DNA of 15,153 nt from Bacillota bacterium (GCA_023427705.1 JAEZAL010000320.1:1-15153), one strand, 5' to 3'; shown: positions 6,653 to 14,634, numbered from the stretch's first letter. Numbers and translations: made by a program. Notes: a model not told the origin generated them from the letters alone.

Positions 6653-7192
6653 ATGAAGTTAAAAGCAAATTTGTTAGATGATAAAGCCATTAAAAGAACC
6701 CTAATTAGAATATCACATGAAATAATTGAAAAAAATAAGGGAGTCGAAAATATAGTATTAATTGGAATAAAAAGAAGAGGATATCCAATAGCTGAAAGAA
6801 TAGCTAAAAATATAGAGAATATTGAAGGGGTTTCTCTACCTGTAGGTTCTGTAGATATAACACTATATAGAGATGACATAACTGAAATTAAGGATACACC
6901 AAGAGTAAATAACGCAAATTTAGGTGTAGATATAGTTGGTAAGAAGGTTATATTGGTAGATGATGTTTTATACACTTGTAGAACTGTTAGAGCAGCAATA
7001 GATGCAGTAATGGATTCAGGAAGACCATCACAAATACAATTAGCTGTATTAATTGATAGAGGACATAAAGAACTACCTATTAGAGCAGATTATGTTGGAA
7101 AGAATATTCCTACATCTAAGAGTGAAGCAGTAGCTGTTGAGATTGAAGAAATTGATGGCTCTGATTCTGTTAAAATTTATGAAGGAAAATAA
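6653..7192 (+). CDS. pyrR: PyrR: pyr regulator / uracil phosphoribosyltransferase
   Basis: PyrR binds UMP-dependent anti-antiterminator RNA of pyr mRNAs and also has uracil phosphoribosyltransferase activity. The 179-residue product is full length. Visible signatures are the N-terminal IKRTLIRISHEIIEKN, GIKRRGYPIAERI (38-50), the PRPP-binding motif VILVDDVLYTCRTVRAA (99-115), and the C-terminal ADYVGKNIPTSKSEAV. In the PRPP loop the usual Gly of YTGRT is Cys109. The ribosome binding site is GAGGTGATT, ten bases after rluD. No pyrimidine biosynthesis gene and no PyrR-binding attenuator was seen in the window, so any regulation must act on loci elsewhere. The downstream gene is an rRNA methyltransferase with its ribosome binding site overlapping the pyrR stop codon. 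Confidence 0.94.
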   Translation: MKLKANLLDDKAIKRTLIRISHEIIEKNKGVENIVLIGIKRRGYPIAERIAKNIENIEGVSLPVGSVDITLYRDDITEIKDTPRVNNANLGVDIVGKKVILVDDVLYTCRTVRAAIDAVMDSGRPSQIQLAVLIDRGHKELPIRADYVGKNIPTSKSEAVAVEIEEIDGSDSVKIYEGK

Positions 7193-7202
7193 GGAGAAAA
7201 AT

Positions 7203-8360
7203 ATGGAATATAATTTAATTGCTACTACTACCTTTGGTTTAGAAGGTATAACTGCAAAAGAATTGAAAGCCCTTGGCTATGAGGACTTAAAAACTGAAAA
7301 TGGTAAAGTACATTTTCAAGGAGATGAAATGGATATAGCAATTGCAAATATTCATTTAAGAACTGCAGATAGAATTTTAATAAAAATGGGTGAATTTGAA
7401 GCAAGAAGTTTTGAAGAATTATTTCAAGGAACCAAGAATATAAAATGGAGTGACTTAATTCCTGTTAATGGAATTATGCATGTAAACGGGAAATCTGTTA
7501 AGTCAACATTACATAGTGTTCCAGACTGTCAATCTATAGTAAAAAAAGCTATAGTAGATAGTATGACCAATTCATACGGAATAACACACTTTGCAGAAGA
7601 TGGACCATTATATAAAATTGAAGTATCAATATTAAAGGATGTAGTAACATTAACTATAGATACATCTGGTCCTGGGCTTCATAAAAGAGGTTATAGAGAA
7701 GAAGCAGGAGCAGCGCCTTTAAAGGAAACATTAGCTGCTGCTATGGTTTTAATTTCAAGATGGAAAGAAAATTTTACTTTAGTAGATCCATTTTGTGGGT
7801 CAGGGACTATATTAATAGAAGCTGCAATGATTATGCAAAACATAGCTCCTGGACTATGCAGATCATTTACTTGTGAAACTTGGCCAACTATGGATGAAGA
7901 TATATTTGAACAAGTAAGAGAAGGCGCAGAAAGGGCTATTAAAAATAAAGATATAAAGCTTCTAGGATATGATATAGATGGAAGAATATTAAAAGTAGCT
8001 AGAAGTAATGCAGAAAAAGCTGGTGTATCAAAATATATAGAATTCCATAAAAGAGATTTTAAAGATTTTTCTAATAGTGACAAGTATGGTTTTATAATAT
8101 CTAATCCACCATATGGAGAAAGATTAGGAGAAAAGAAAGAGGTAGAGGAACTTTATAATATATTTGGTAAGTATAAAAGAAAGTTTTTTAATTGGGACTA
8201 TAATATATTAACTTCTTATGAAAAATTTGAGGTTCCTTTTGGTATTAAATCAAGTAAGAATAGAAAATTATATAATGGTAAGTTAAAATGTTACTATTAT
8301 CAATATTTTGATAATGAATTAATTAAGAATGATGGAGATATGGTTATAAACCATATATAA
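7203..8360 (+). CDS. ypsC: THUMP-domain 23S rRNA methyltransferase (YpsC/RlmL type)
   Basis: This is an S-adenosylmethionine-dependent RNA methyltransferase, most likely making m2G in 23S rRNA like the N-terminal half of E. coli RlmL. The 385 residues carry a ferredoxin-like and THUMP region at about 1-155 and a Rossmann methyltransferase domain from about 165. The conserved HKRGYR is at 160-165, the SAM-binding DPFCGSGT at 195-202, an acidic motif GYDIDGRIL at 255-263, and the catalytic NPPYGERLG at 301-309. I start at ATG 7203 because AAGGAG (7191-7196) lies six bases before it. An upstream in-frame ATG inside pyrR would add 22 residues outside the family domain. It is the third gene of the rluD operon and ends 21 bases before the hairpin shared with rqcH. 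Confidence 0.9.
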   Translation: MEYNLIATTTFGLEGITAKELKALGYEDLKTENGKVHFQGDEMDIAIANIHLRTADRILIKMGEFEARSFEELFQGTKNIKWSDLIPVNGIMHVNGKSVKSTLHSVPDCQSIVKKAIVDSMTNSYGITHFAEDGPLYKIEVSILKDVVTLTIDTSGPGLHKRGYREEAGAAPLKETLAAAMVLISRWKENFTLVDPFCGSGTILIEAAMIMQNIAPGLCRSFTCETWPTMDEDIFEQVREGAERAIKNKDIKLLGYDIDGRILKVARSNAEKAGVSKYIEFHKRDFKDFSNSDKYGFIISNPPYGERLGEKKEVEELYNIFGKYKRKFFNWDYNILTSYEKFEVPFGIKSSKNRKLYNGKLKCYYYQYFDNELIKNDGDMVINHI

Positions 8361-8381
8361 AAGTTATTCTATAGCACAATG

Positions 8382-8423
8382 AAAACAATAATGGAGCTGT
8401 GTCTACAGCTCCATTATTGTTTT
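8382..8423. terminator. Bidirectional terminator between convergent genes
   Basis: A perfect 19-bp inverted repeat (8382-8400 with 8405-8423) encloses a four-base loop GTCT. On the + strand a T-rich tract ending the stem and continuing as TATTATTTT follows; on the minus strand TTTTC ends the repeat. It can stop both the methyltransferase and the rqcH transcripts. The rqcH stop codon (8414-8416) lies inside the right arm. Confidence 0.88.
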
Positions 8424-10165
8424 ATTATTTTGTTATCTTCAAGCTTAAATAAATTATAATCACTTGGTTCAGTATAAATTGTATAATTAGTATTATATAT
8501 AACCATTCCTGGTTTTGCACCATTAGGTTTCTTTATATTTTTTACTAGAGTATAATCTACTGGAACTTTTGTAGAATTCTTTGCTTTACTATAATAAGCT
8601 GCAAGTACAGCCGCTTCTTCTATAGCTATATCAGTTGGGTTATCACTACATAGAATTACATGGGAACCAGGTATATTCTTTGTATGAAGCCATAAATGAT
8701 TTTTATTTGCAAACTTCAAAGTTAAGTAATCATTTTGAATATTATTCTTTCCTACATAAATATCAAATCCATCAGAGGAAATCAAATGAATAGGCTTAGA
8801 TGGCTTATCTTTTTTATTCTTTTTAGAATTACCTTTATATTTTAAGTAGCCAGTTTCTATTAATTCTTTCTTTATATCATCTATTTCAGTATAGTTCTCA
8901 CAATTTAATATATTTGTAAGTACTGAATTTAAATATTCAAGCTCATCTTCATTCTTTTCCAGTTGTTCAATAGCCGATTCTTCTGATTTTTTTAACTTAT
9001 TATACTTTTTATAATAAAGTTGTATATTTTCTGAAGGAGATTTATTTTCATCTAACTTTATAGAAATATATTCTTCTTCCTCAGAATTATAAAAATTAAG
9101 CAAACTTATTTCTTTTTGACCCTTAGTAATCATATAAATATATGAAGTTAATAAATCACCATAAATTTTATATTTTTGTTTCTCATTACATTCATTTAAA
9201 ATATTATTTAATTTTTTTGATTTATTCTTACATCTATCTATATTTGTAGTTACTAATCTTTGTAAATCTATACTTCTGCTAAGTAACCTATCTTGTTTAT
9301 CTTTTATTGTAAAAAATTCATCTAATAGAGTATTAGGATTATCGAAATTAATTTTAGAGTAGGTATTTTTATATAAATCTAAATCAATACAATAAAAATC
9401 TTTATAAACATCATTTTCTTTATAAATGTTATATGAAAGTTTATTTTGGATATTTTCTATAAATATTTTGAAGAAATTAAAAATATTATAGCTATTTATG
9501 TTATCATTATCTTGTAGGAAATTTATATATATACTTCTAGATAATGGTTTTCCTATGCCTGTAAAGACATTTGTGAAGAAATATTCATCTATAACTATTG
9601 TATTTTTTTCTAAATACATATTAAAATCATCAAAAGTAAAATTAAATGGATTTAATTTGTTAGAGATTGGAGGATATACATATGTTACCCCAGGGTATAA
9701 AACTCTATATGTATTTACATCTGAAGAAATATGTTTAATACATTCCATGATTTTATTATCTCGTTCTCTAACAAGAGTTATATTACTGTGTCTGCCCATT
9801 ATTTCAACTATCAAAATATACTTGCTATCAAAACCTAGTTCATCAGTTGATTCAATATGTAATTGAACTATTCTATCACCGTTTAATTGAGTAATATCAG
9901 TTATTCTACCACCAATTAAATATTTTCTCATTACCATAGTAAACATAGGTGCTTGAAGTGGGTTTGGTTTACTTATATTAGTTAAATGAATTCTGGGAAA
10001 CTTAGAAGAAGCAGATATTAATAATTTAATATTTTCTCTATCCTTTCTCAGTGTTAAAATTACTTCATCTTTTTCTGGTTGATTAATTTTATCTATTTTA
10101 CAATTTAATATTGATTTTTTAAAATCATGTACTAAACTATATAAGTAGATACCATCCAAAGCCAT
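8414..10165 (-). CDS. rqcH: RqcH, NFACT-family ribosome quality control protein (FbpA/Rqc2 homologue)
   Basis: RqcH binds the 50S subunit carrying a stalled peptidyl-tRNA and recruits alanyl-tRNA to add C-terminal alanine tails that mark the chain for degradation. Homologues were first described as fibronectin-binding proteins (FbpA). From ATG at 10165 the product is 583 residues, the usual size. NFACT-N includes D97-R98 (LNGDRIVQL) and E121-I122-M123 (VEIMGRHSN), the same positions used for tRNA contacts in Bacillus subtilis RqcH. A helix-hairpin-helix region lies at about 195-220 (FTGIGKPLSRSI). Coiled coils lie at about 285-330 and 385-420, and NFACT-R at about 458-565 (GFDIYVGKNNIQNDYL, HLWLHTKNIPGSHVI). 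Two upstream in-frame ATGs were rejected: the GAAAGGAT ribosome binding site sits correctly for MALDGIYLY. Confidence 0.94.
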   Translation of the reverse strand: MALDGIYLYSLVHDFKKSILNCKIDKINQPEKDEVILTLRKDRENIKLLISASSKFPRIHLTNISKPNPLQAPMFTMVMRKYLIGGRITDITQLNGDRIVQLHIESTDELGFDSKYILIVEIMGRHSNITLVRERDNKIMECIKHISSDVNTYRVLYPGVTYVYPPISNKLNPFNFTFDDFNMYLEKNTIVIDEYFFTNVFTGIGKPLSRSIYINFLQDNDNINSYNIFNFFKIFIENIQNKLSYNIYKENDVYKDFYCIDLDLYKNTYSKINFDNPNTLLDEFFTIKDKQDRLLSRSIDLQRLVTTNIDRCKNKSKKLNNILNECNEKQKYKIYGDLLTSYIYMITKGQKEISLLNFYNSEEEEYISIKLDENKSPSENIQLYYKKYNKLKKSEESAIEQLEKNEDELEYLNSVLTNILNCENYTEIDDIKKELIETGYLKYKGNSKKNKKDKPSKPIHLISSDGFDIYVGKNNIQNDYLTLKFANKNHLWLHTKNIPGSHVILCSDNPTDIAIEEAAVLAAYYSKAKNSTKVPVDYTLVKNIKKPNGAKPGMVIYNTNYTIYTEPSDYNLFKLEDNKIIKQ

Positions 10166-10200
10166 AAGTATCATCCTTTCTTTGGTAATAACATAAGGAT

Positions 10201-10230
10201 AGTATAACATTTAACAGTGAGTTTTATCAA
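10201..10230 (-). promoter_or_regulatory. Probable SigA promoter of rqcH
   Basis: On the minus strand TTGATA (10225-10230) and TATACT (10201-10206) are 18 bases apart. The predicted start leaves a leader of roughly 25-30 bases before the rqcH ATG, including its ribosome binding site. The -10 box overlaps a TATAAC (10203-10208) on the + strand that could serve dapF, with TTGGTA at 10182-10187 but only a 15-base spacer. Confidence 0.6.
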
Positions 10231-10258
10231 TGGAATATAAGCTAAAAGGAGGGATTTT

Positions 10259-11077
10259 ATGAATTTTGTTAAAATGCAAGGGTTAGGCAATGATTTTATT
10301 TTGATTGAAGATACTGAAGAGTTGTTAATTAATAGAGAAGAGGATCTTGCTAAGCAAGTTTGTCATAGAAGATTTGTGATTGGTCCAGATGGATTAGTTA
10401 TAATAAGTAATTCAATTTTGGCTGACTGGAAGATGGTTATTATAAATAGTGATGGCTCAAGAGCTAATATGTGTGGAAATGCAATAAGATGTTTTGCAAA
10501 ATATTTATATGAATTTAAGAAAATAAATAAAAATGTATTAAAAATCGAAACAGGTGACGGAATTAAATCTGTTAATTTAGATATTGAAAATAATAAAGTT
10601 TCATTAGTTAAAGTTAATATGGGTAAGGCTAGTTTTAAGGGAGAAGATATATTATTAAGAGATAAAGAAGAGTTAATAAATGAAGAAGTTACTATTAATG
10701 ATAAATCCTATAAATTGACTAGCTTATTAATGGGTGTACCTCACACGATATTAATTAATGAAAATGATGAATATTCAGTTGAAGATGGTAAGATAATAGA
10801 AAAGTATGATTTATTTATTGAAAAAACCAATGTTAATATAGTAACTATATATGATAAAAGTCGCATAAAAGTACAGACATGGGAAAGAGGAGCAGGTGCA
10901 ACTCTAGCATGTGGAACAGGATGTTGTGCATCAGTAGTTGCTTTAAATAAGCTTGGAGTATGCTCTGATAAAGTTAAGGTTATGACCTTAGGAGGAGAGC
11001 TAGAAGTTCAGCTTCATGGGGAAGATGTATATATGATTGGTGAAGCTAAATTTATATGCAAAGGAGAATTATTGTAG
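10259..11077 (+). CDS. dapF: Diaminopimelate epimerase DapF
   Basis: DapF converts LL- to meso-diaminopimelate, the last racemisation step before lysine and the direct precursor of the peptide cross-bridge in peptidoglycan. It needs no cofactor and uses two cysteines. The 272-residue product has MQGLGNDFI (6-14), NSDGSRANMCGNAIRCFAKY with catalytic C72, GVPHTIL (159-165), and the second-half motif RGAGATLACGTGCCASV with catalytic C218. The ATG follows a strong AAAAGGAGGG ribosome binding site. The gene is divergent from rqcH. The following lipoprotein gene starts 13 bases after its stop and a terminator comes after that gene, so the two form a small operon. No other lysine-pathway gene is present. 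Confidence 0.94.
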   Translation: MNFVKMQGLGNDFILIEDTEELLINREEDLAKQVCHRRFVIGPDGLVIISNSILADWKMVIINSDGSRANMCGNAIRCFAKYLYEFKKINKNVLKIETGDGIKSVNLDIENNKVSLVKVNMGKASFKGEDILLRDKEELINEEVTINDKSYKLTSLLMGVPHTILINENDEYSVEDGKIIEKYDLFIEKTNVNIVTIYDKSRIKVQTWERGAGATLACGTGCCASVVALNKLGVCSDKVKVMTLGGELEVQLHGEDVYMIGEAKFICKGELL

Positions 11078-11090
11078 TAAGAGGTAAAAA

Positions 11091-12077
11091 ATGAATTATA
11101 AAATAAAAAAGAGGTTTGTCCTTGTAATCCTAAGTATGTTATTAACCAATATGTTATATGGATGTAAAAGTAAAATTGAGGATAGAGAAAAAATTCAGAT
11201 AAATAGTGGTTCAATTGTTATTGAAAATAATGATAATTATAAAGTCTATAATTTAAATAACAATAAATATGAGATTGTAGAAACGAATTATGTAATTACT
11301 TCATATGATTCAAAAAGTAATAACTTTATATTTAGTGAAAATGGAAATTTTAAAGTAGATTATTTAGGAGAAGAAAAAGTAATAGATAATACAAATGATA
11401 TTTTTTCACCGAAATTATCTCCAGGAGGAGAGTATTTAAGTTATTTTGTTAAGGATATATATCTGAATTTAAAAGTAAAAGATTTGAATGAAGATGAATA
11501 TTTGGATGTTAATAGCAAAGTATCTGTATCAGGTGAATTAATTGATTGGTTAGATAGTGAAACTTTAGTTTACTATGGAATTGATGATAATAAAAATAAT
11601 GGGATATATATTTATGATGTTAAAAGCAATGAAGAAAAATTTATTTATAAGTTAGATTCAGGTTATATTGAATACTTAAAGGTTCTAGAAAATGGAGTAG
11701 TATTTTTACAAGAAAAAGAAGGGAAACAAAAATCATTAAAGTTTATAAATAAAAATGGAGATTTAAGTGAGTCAATAGATAATGTAGTTGAAATAAGTGA
11801 TGTAGAATATACAGAGAGTGGAATATATATAATAGGTAAAATTGAAAACAATAATTATTCCTTATACCAATATAATGATGGGAAAATGAAAAGATTAGTA
11901 TATGATTTTCCTAAAATTATAAATTTAGATAAAGGATTATCAAAAGATATAAATGGGAATATTTTGTTTATTGGTGGAGAGGAACCAGGCATAGAAAGAG
12001 TATATATTAGTGAAGATGGCACAATAAGTGAATTAAGTAATAGTGAAGGAAATTATTATTTTATTAACTATCATTAA
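11091..12077 (+). CDS. Predicted lipoprotein with a beta-propeller-like body, function unknown
   Basis: I do not recognise a named family. The 328-residue product begins with a basic N-terminus and hydrophobic segment (about 8-20), then a lipobox ending L22-Y23-G24-C25. It is therefore probably exported and lipid-anchored at C25 on the outer face of the membrane. Tyr at -2 is not the usual small residue. The body is strand-rich with repeated short units resembling TolB/WD40-like blades: an SPKLSPGGEYLSYF unit near 105-118, then IDWLDSETLVYYGID, GIYIYDVKSNEEKFIYKLD, YIEYLKVLENGVVFLQ, and GNILFIGGEEPGIERVYI near the end. It follows dapF closely and is closed by a terminator. The type IV pilus genes come next, in the same direction but probably as a separate transcript. 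Confidence 0.7.
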   Translation: MNYKIKKRFVLVILSMLLTNMLYGCKSKIEDREKIQINSGSIVIENNDNYKVYNLNNNKYEIVETNYVITSYDSKSNNFIFSENGNFKVDYLGEEKVIDNTNDIFSPKLSPGGEYLSYFVKDIYLNLKVKDLNEDEYLDVNSKVSVSGELIDWLDSETLVYYGIDDNKNNGIYIYDVKSNEEKFIYKLDSGYIEYLKVLENGVVFLQEKEGKQKSLKFINKNGDLSESIDNVVEISDVEYTESGIYIIGKIENNNYSLYQYNDGKMKRLVYDFPKIINLDKGLSKDINGNILFIGGEEPGIERVYISEDGTISELSNSEGNYYFINYH

Positions 12078-12112
12078 GGGTATTTATAAGAAATTATAAA
12101 TATCCTTTTTTA
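12076..12112 (+). terminator. Intrinsic terminator after the dapF-lipoprotein operon
   Basis: GGGTATTTATAA (12078-12089) pairs with TTATAAATATCC (12094-12105) with one G-T pair around a GAAA loop, followed by TTTTTTATTT. The terminator starts at the lipoprotein stop codon. Confidence 0.88.
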
Positions 12113-12224
12113 TTTAATTAAAATCTCTATAATATAAACTCAAAAAAGTAAAATATTATAATTAATTAGAAAATAATGTATAAAAAGTGGTTAGAAGGAT
12201 AAAAATCTAAAATGGTGATTTAAT
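12113..12224 (+). promoter_or_regulatory. Leader region of the pilus operon; probable promoter, not pinpointed
   Basis: Two TATAAT boxes (12128-12133 and 12157-12162) lie in this AT-rich leader, but neither has a convincing -35 box at 16-18 bases. A short inverted repeat TTAGA (12191-12195) / TCTAA (12206-12210) precedes the GGTGAT ribosome binding site (12214-12219). I see no c-di-GMP riboswitch core. The terminator upstream implies that a promoter should be here. Confidence 0.35.
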
Positions 12225-13607
12225 ATGAATAAAATAAACTTGTTTGAAATTGATTTAAATATAGCAAGAAAATTGGGTAGTAATAAGATTAAAGAAAGAT
12301 GTATTTTACCAGTAAAGATTAATGGAGAAAATATATTAATACTTTCAAATAATAGTAATTTAGAAAATAAAGATGAAATTGAATTTATTTTTAATAAAAA
12401 GGTTAGTGTTGTTCAAGAAAAAACTAACTATATAGAAGATTTAATTTATAAGGTTTTAATAGGAAAAGAAGAAAAGCTTTTAGAGATATTGTTATCAAAA
12501 GCTATTTTTGAGAGAGCTTCTGATATACATTTAGAACCAATAAGAGAAGAGGTATTTATTAGAATAAGAATAGATGGAGTATTAGTACCATTTTGCAAAA
12601 TTAAAATGGAAGAGTATCAGAAGCTTCTATCAAAGATAAAGATTATAGGGAATATGGATATAACTGAAAAACGTAGACCTCAAGATGGTAAAGCGTTTAT
12701 AAAAATAAAGGGAAAGGATTATGATTTAAGATTATCAACAATTCCTATTGTATATGGAGAAAAGCTAGTAGTTAGAATTTTATATGGAGAGATTTTTGAA
12801 CATGATATTAGCCAAATTAATATAAATAATTATCAGAGAGAAAAATTAAATAGAATGATTTCGGCTAAAAATGGACTTGTTTTAATAAATGGTCCAACTG
12901 GAAGTGGGAAATCAACAACATTATATTCCATTTTAAAAGAAATAAACAAAAAAGAAATTAATATAACTACTTTAGAAGATCCGGTAGAAGTTTTAATAGA
13001 AGGTATAAATCAAGTTGCTTTAAATAGAAAGGCTGATATTACATTTTCTACTGGACTCAGAAGTATATTAAGGCAAGATCCTGACGTAATTATGATAGGG
13101 CAAATAAGAGATGAGGAAACCGCAAATATGGCAGTTACAGCGTCACTAACAGGTCATAAGGTATACTCTACAATACACACTAAAACACCAAAGGAAGTTT
13201 ATTTTAGGCTTGAAGATATGGGAGTTAAATCATATTTAATACGAGATTCATTGATAGGAATAATTTCTCAAAGGTTAGTTAGAGTATTATGTTCAAATTG
13301 CAAGGAATTTGATATAGATATTAATTTTAATAATAAAAAAATATCTATTTATAAATCAAATGGATGTAATCATTGTAATTATTCTGGATATAAAGGAAGA
13401 AAATCAGTAAGTTCAGTAGTTTATATAGATGAAAAAGTCAAAAAAATAATTTCAAATATTTACCAGGAAATAAAAGAACTTAGTAACGATGAAATGATAG
13501 TAAATCTATATTATTTACTTGAAAATGGATATATATCTTATATAGATTATAATAATTTTTTGTTAGAAGAGGATTTAAATTATGATAAAAATAAAATCAT
13601 TATATAA
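12225..13607 (+). CDS. pilB: Type IV pilus / competence assembly ATPase, PilB/GspE/ComGA family
   Basis: This hexameric cytoplasmic ATPase powers pilin or pseudopilin assembly. The 460 residues have a short N-terminal domain (about 1-80) and a PAS-like N2 domain with ASDIHLEP (98-105) and RRPQDGKA (150-157). The RecA-like core carries Walker A GPTGSGKST (223-231), an Asp box TLEDPVE (249-255), and the His box TGHKVYSTIHT with H311 and H318. Four cysteines C356, C359, C381 and C384 form the zinc site typical of assembly rather than retraction ATPases. The Walker B segment reads DPDVIMIGQIRD, so Gln293 occupies the place of the catalytic Glu. The ribosome binding site is GGTGAT. The end overlaps pilC by 26 bases. 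Whether the product makes pili or a competence pseudopilus cannot be decided from this window. Confidence 0.9.
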   Translation: MNKINLFEIDLNIARKLGSNKIKERCILPVKINGENILILSNNSNLENKDEIEFIFNKKVSVVQEKTNYIEDLIYKVLIGKEEKLLEILLSKAIFERASDIHLEPIREEVFIRIRIDGVLVPFCKIKMEEYQKLLSKIKIIGNMDITEKRRPQDGKAFIKIKGKDYDLRLSTIPIVYGEKLVVRILYGEIFEHDISQININNYQREKLNRMISAKNGLVLINGPTGSGKSTTLYSILKEINKKEINITTLEDPVEVLIEGINQVALNRKADITFSTGLRSILRQDPDVIMIGQIRDEETANMAVTASLTGHKVYSTIHTKTPKEVYFRLEDMGVKSYLIRDSLIGIISQRLVRVLCSNCKEFDIDINFNNKKISIYKSNGCNHCNYSGYKGRKSVSSVVYIDEKVKKIISNIYQEIKELSNDEMIVNLYYLLENGYISYIDYNNFLLEEDLNYDKNKIII

Positions 13608-14634
13608 AAAGATTAACTATAGTGATTTGGCATTAATATCAGGAAATATTGCAATGTTATATAAAGAAGGAATTTCAATGCTTATGATTATAGATTTACT
13701 TAATGAACTACCTATAAGTAAGAGTTATAAGGAAAGCATGAGTAAATCTAAAAGGTATATATTAGAAGGTAAATCATTAGAAGAATCTTTTAAGAGTTTT
13801 GGTGATTTATACCCAGACTTTTTTATAGGAATGGTTTCTATGGGAGAAAAAAGTGGTAATTTATATAAGGTTTTAAAAGGATTAGAAGAATATTGTAATA
13901 AAATTACTTTTATTAATAGCACTATAAGGAATGTTCTTTCCTATCCATTACTAATTATGATTTCCACTATATGTTTATTTGCTTTTATAGTGCTTTTTAC
14001 AATACCAATATTATACGACTTCTTTAATAGTTTAGGTAGAAATGTACCATTTATATGTAAGCTTTCATACGATCTTTCTAATTATATAAAAGAAAATCCT
14101 ATTTACTTTATGATTTACATAATTAATTATTGTGTATTATTACCATGGTTTTTATGTAAATATTATTTAAAAAATAAATTAAGAGCATTAATTAATAAAA
14201 TTCCTGCTTACAATGATTTTATTGAGTATACATTTATTCTATTGTTATCAATTATTATACGAAGTGGAGTTAATCTATCTGAAGGTCTTATCTATGCTTC
14301 AAATAGCTTTAAAAATAAAGATTTAAAACAAAGGTTTAGTTATTTAAATTCAGGTATATTAAATGGAGATTCTATTTCAACTACTTTAGGAAAAACAGGC
14401 AATTACTCTAAGTATACACTTTCCATTGTAAAGTTAGGGGAAGAAGGTGGGTCTATTGATGAAAGACTAAACTCCTTATCTTTATATTTAGAAAAAAAAT
14501 TATTATCAAATATAAATAGAGGTATAGCTCTTTTACAACCAGCATCAGTTATATTTATGGGAGGTTTTGTTATTATATTTTTAATTGTTTTTATACTACC
14601 ACTATTTTCTGCAATGTATGAGGTAGGTTTTTAA
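13582..14634 (+). CDS. pilC: Type IV pilus / T2SS inner-membrane platform protein, PilC/GspF/ComGB family
   Basis: This polytopic membrane protein couples the assembly ATPase to the growing filament. The 350-residue product has two T2SSF repeats (about 15-140 and 212-338), each with the family's Gly-Glu-rich turn: GEKSGNL at 88-94 and GEEGGSID at 286-293. Predicted membrane helices lie at about 118-143, 173-192 and 320-342. It is a little shorter than many PilC proteins, mainly at the N-terminus, and close to ComGB length. The ATG at 13582 lies inside pilB with AGAGGA (13568-13573) eight bases before it. The stop shares one base with the next ATG (TAATG), indicating coupled translation along the operon. 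Confidence 0.9.
   Translation: MIKIKSLYKKINYSDLALISGNIAMLYKEGISMLMIIDLLNELPISKSYKESMSKSKRYILEGKSLEESFKSFGDLYPDFFIGMVSMGEKSGNLYKVLKGLEEYCNKITFINSTIRNVLSYPLLIMISTICLFAFIVLFTIPILYDFFNSLGRNVPFICKLSYDLSNYIKENPIYFMIYIINYCVLLPWFLCKYYLKNKLRALINKIPAYNDFIEYTFILLLSIIIRSGVNLSEGLIYASNSFKNKDLKQRFSYLNSGILNGDSISTTLGKTGNYSKYTLSIVKLGEEGGSIDERLNSLSLYLEKKLLSNINRGIALLQPASVIFMGGFVIIFLIVFILPLFSAMYEVGF

Noticed and set aside
6600..6660. PyrR-binding attenuator before pyrR
   Set aside because: Only ten bases separate rluD and pyrR, and no terminator/antiterminator pair or PyrR-binding hairpin sequence is present.
7137..7202. N-terminal extension of the methyltransferase from an ATG inside pyrR
   Set aside because: The extra 22 residues overlap pyrR, have no ribosome binding site, and lie outside the family domain. 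AAGGAG precedes ATG 7203.
9498..9866. 122-codon + strand open frame inside rqcH
   Set aside because: It is antisense to a conserved gene, has no ribosome binding site in front and no recognisable domain. Long shadow frames are expected opposite AT-rich coding sequence.
10166..10210. Two upstream in-frame ATGs for rqcH
   Set aside because: One ATG overlaps the Shine-Dalgarno and the other lies next to the -10 box. The conserved DR and EIM residues match Bacillus numbering only from 10165.
12113..12224. c-di-GMP riboswitch before the pilus operon, as known in Clostridioides difficile
   Set aside because: The leader is about 110 bases of nearly pure A/T without the G/C-rich helices or conserved core of either c-di-GMP riboswitch class, and there is no second terminator before pilB.
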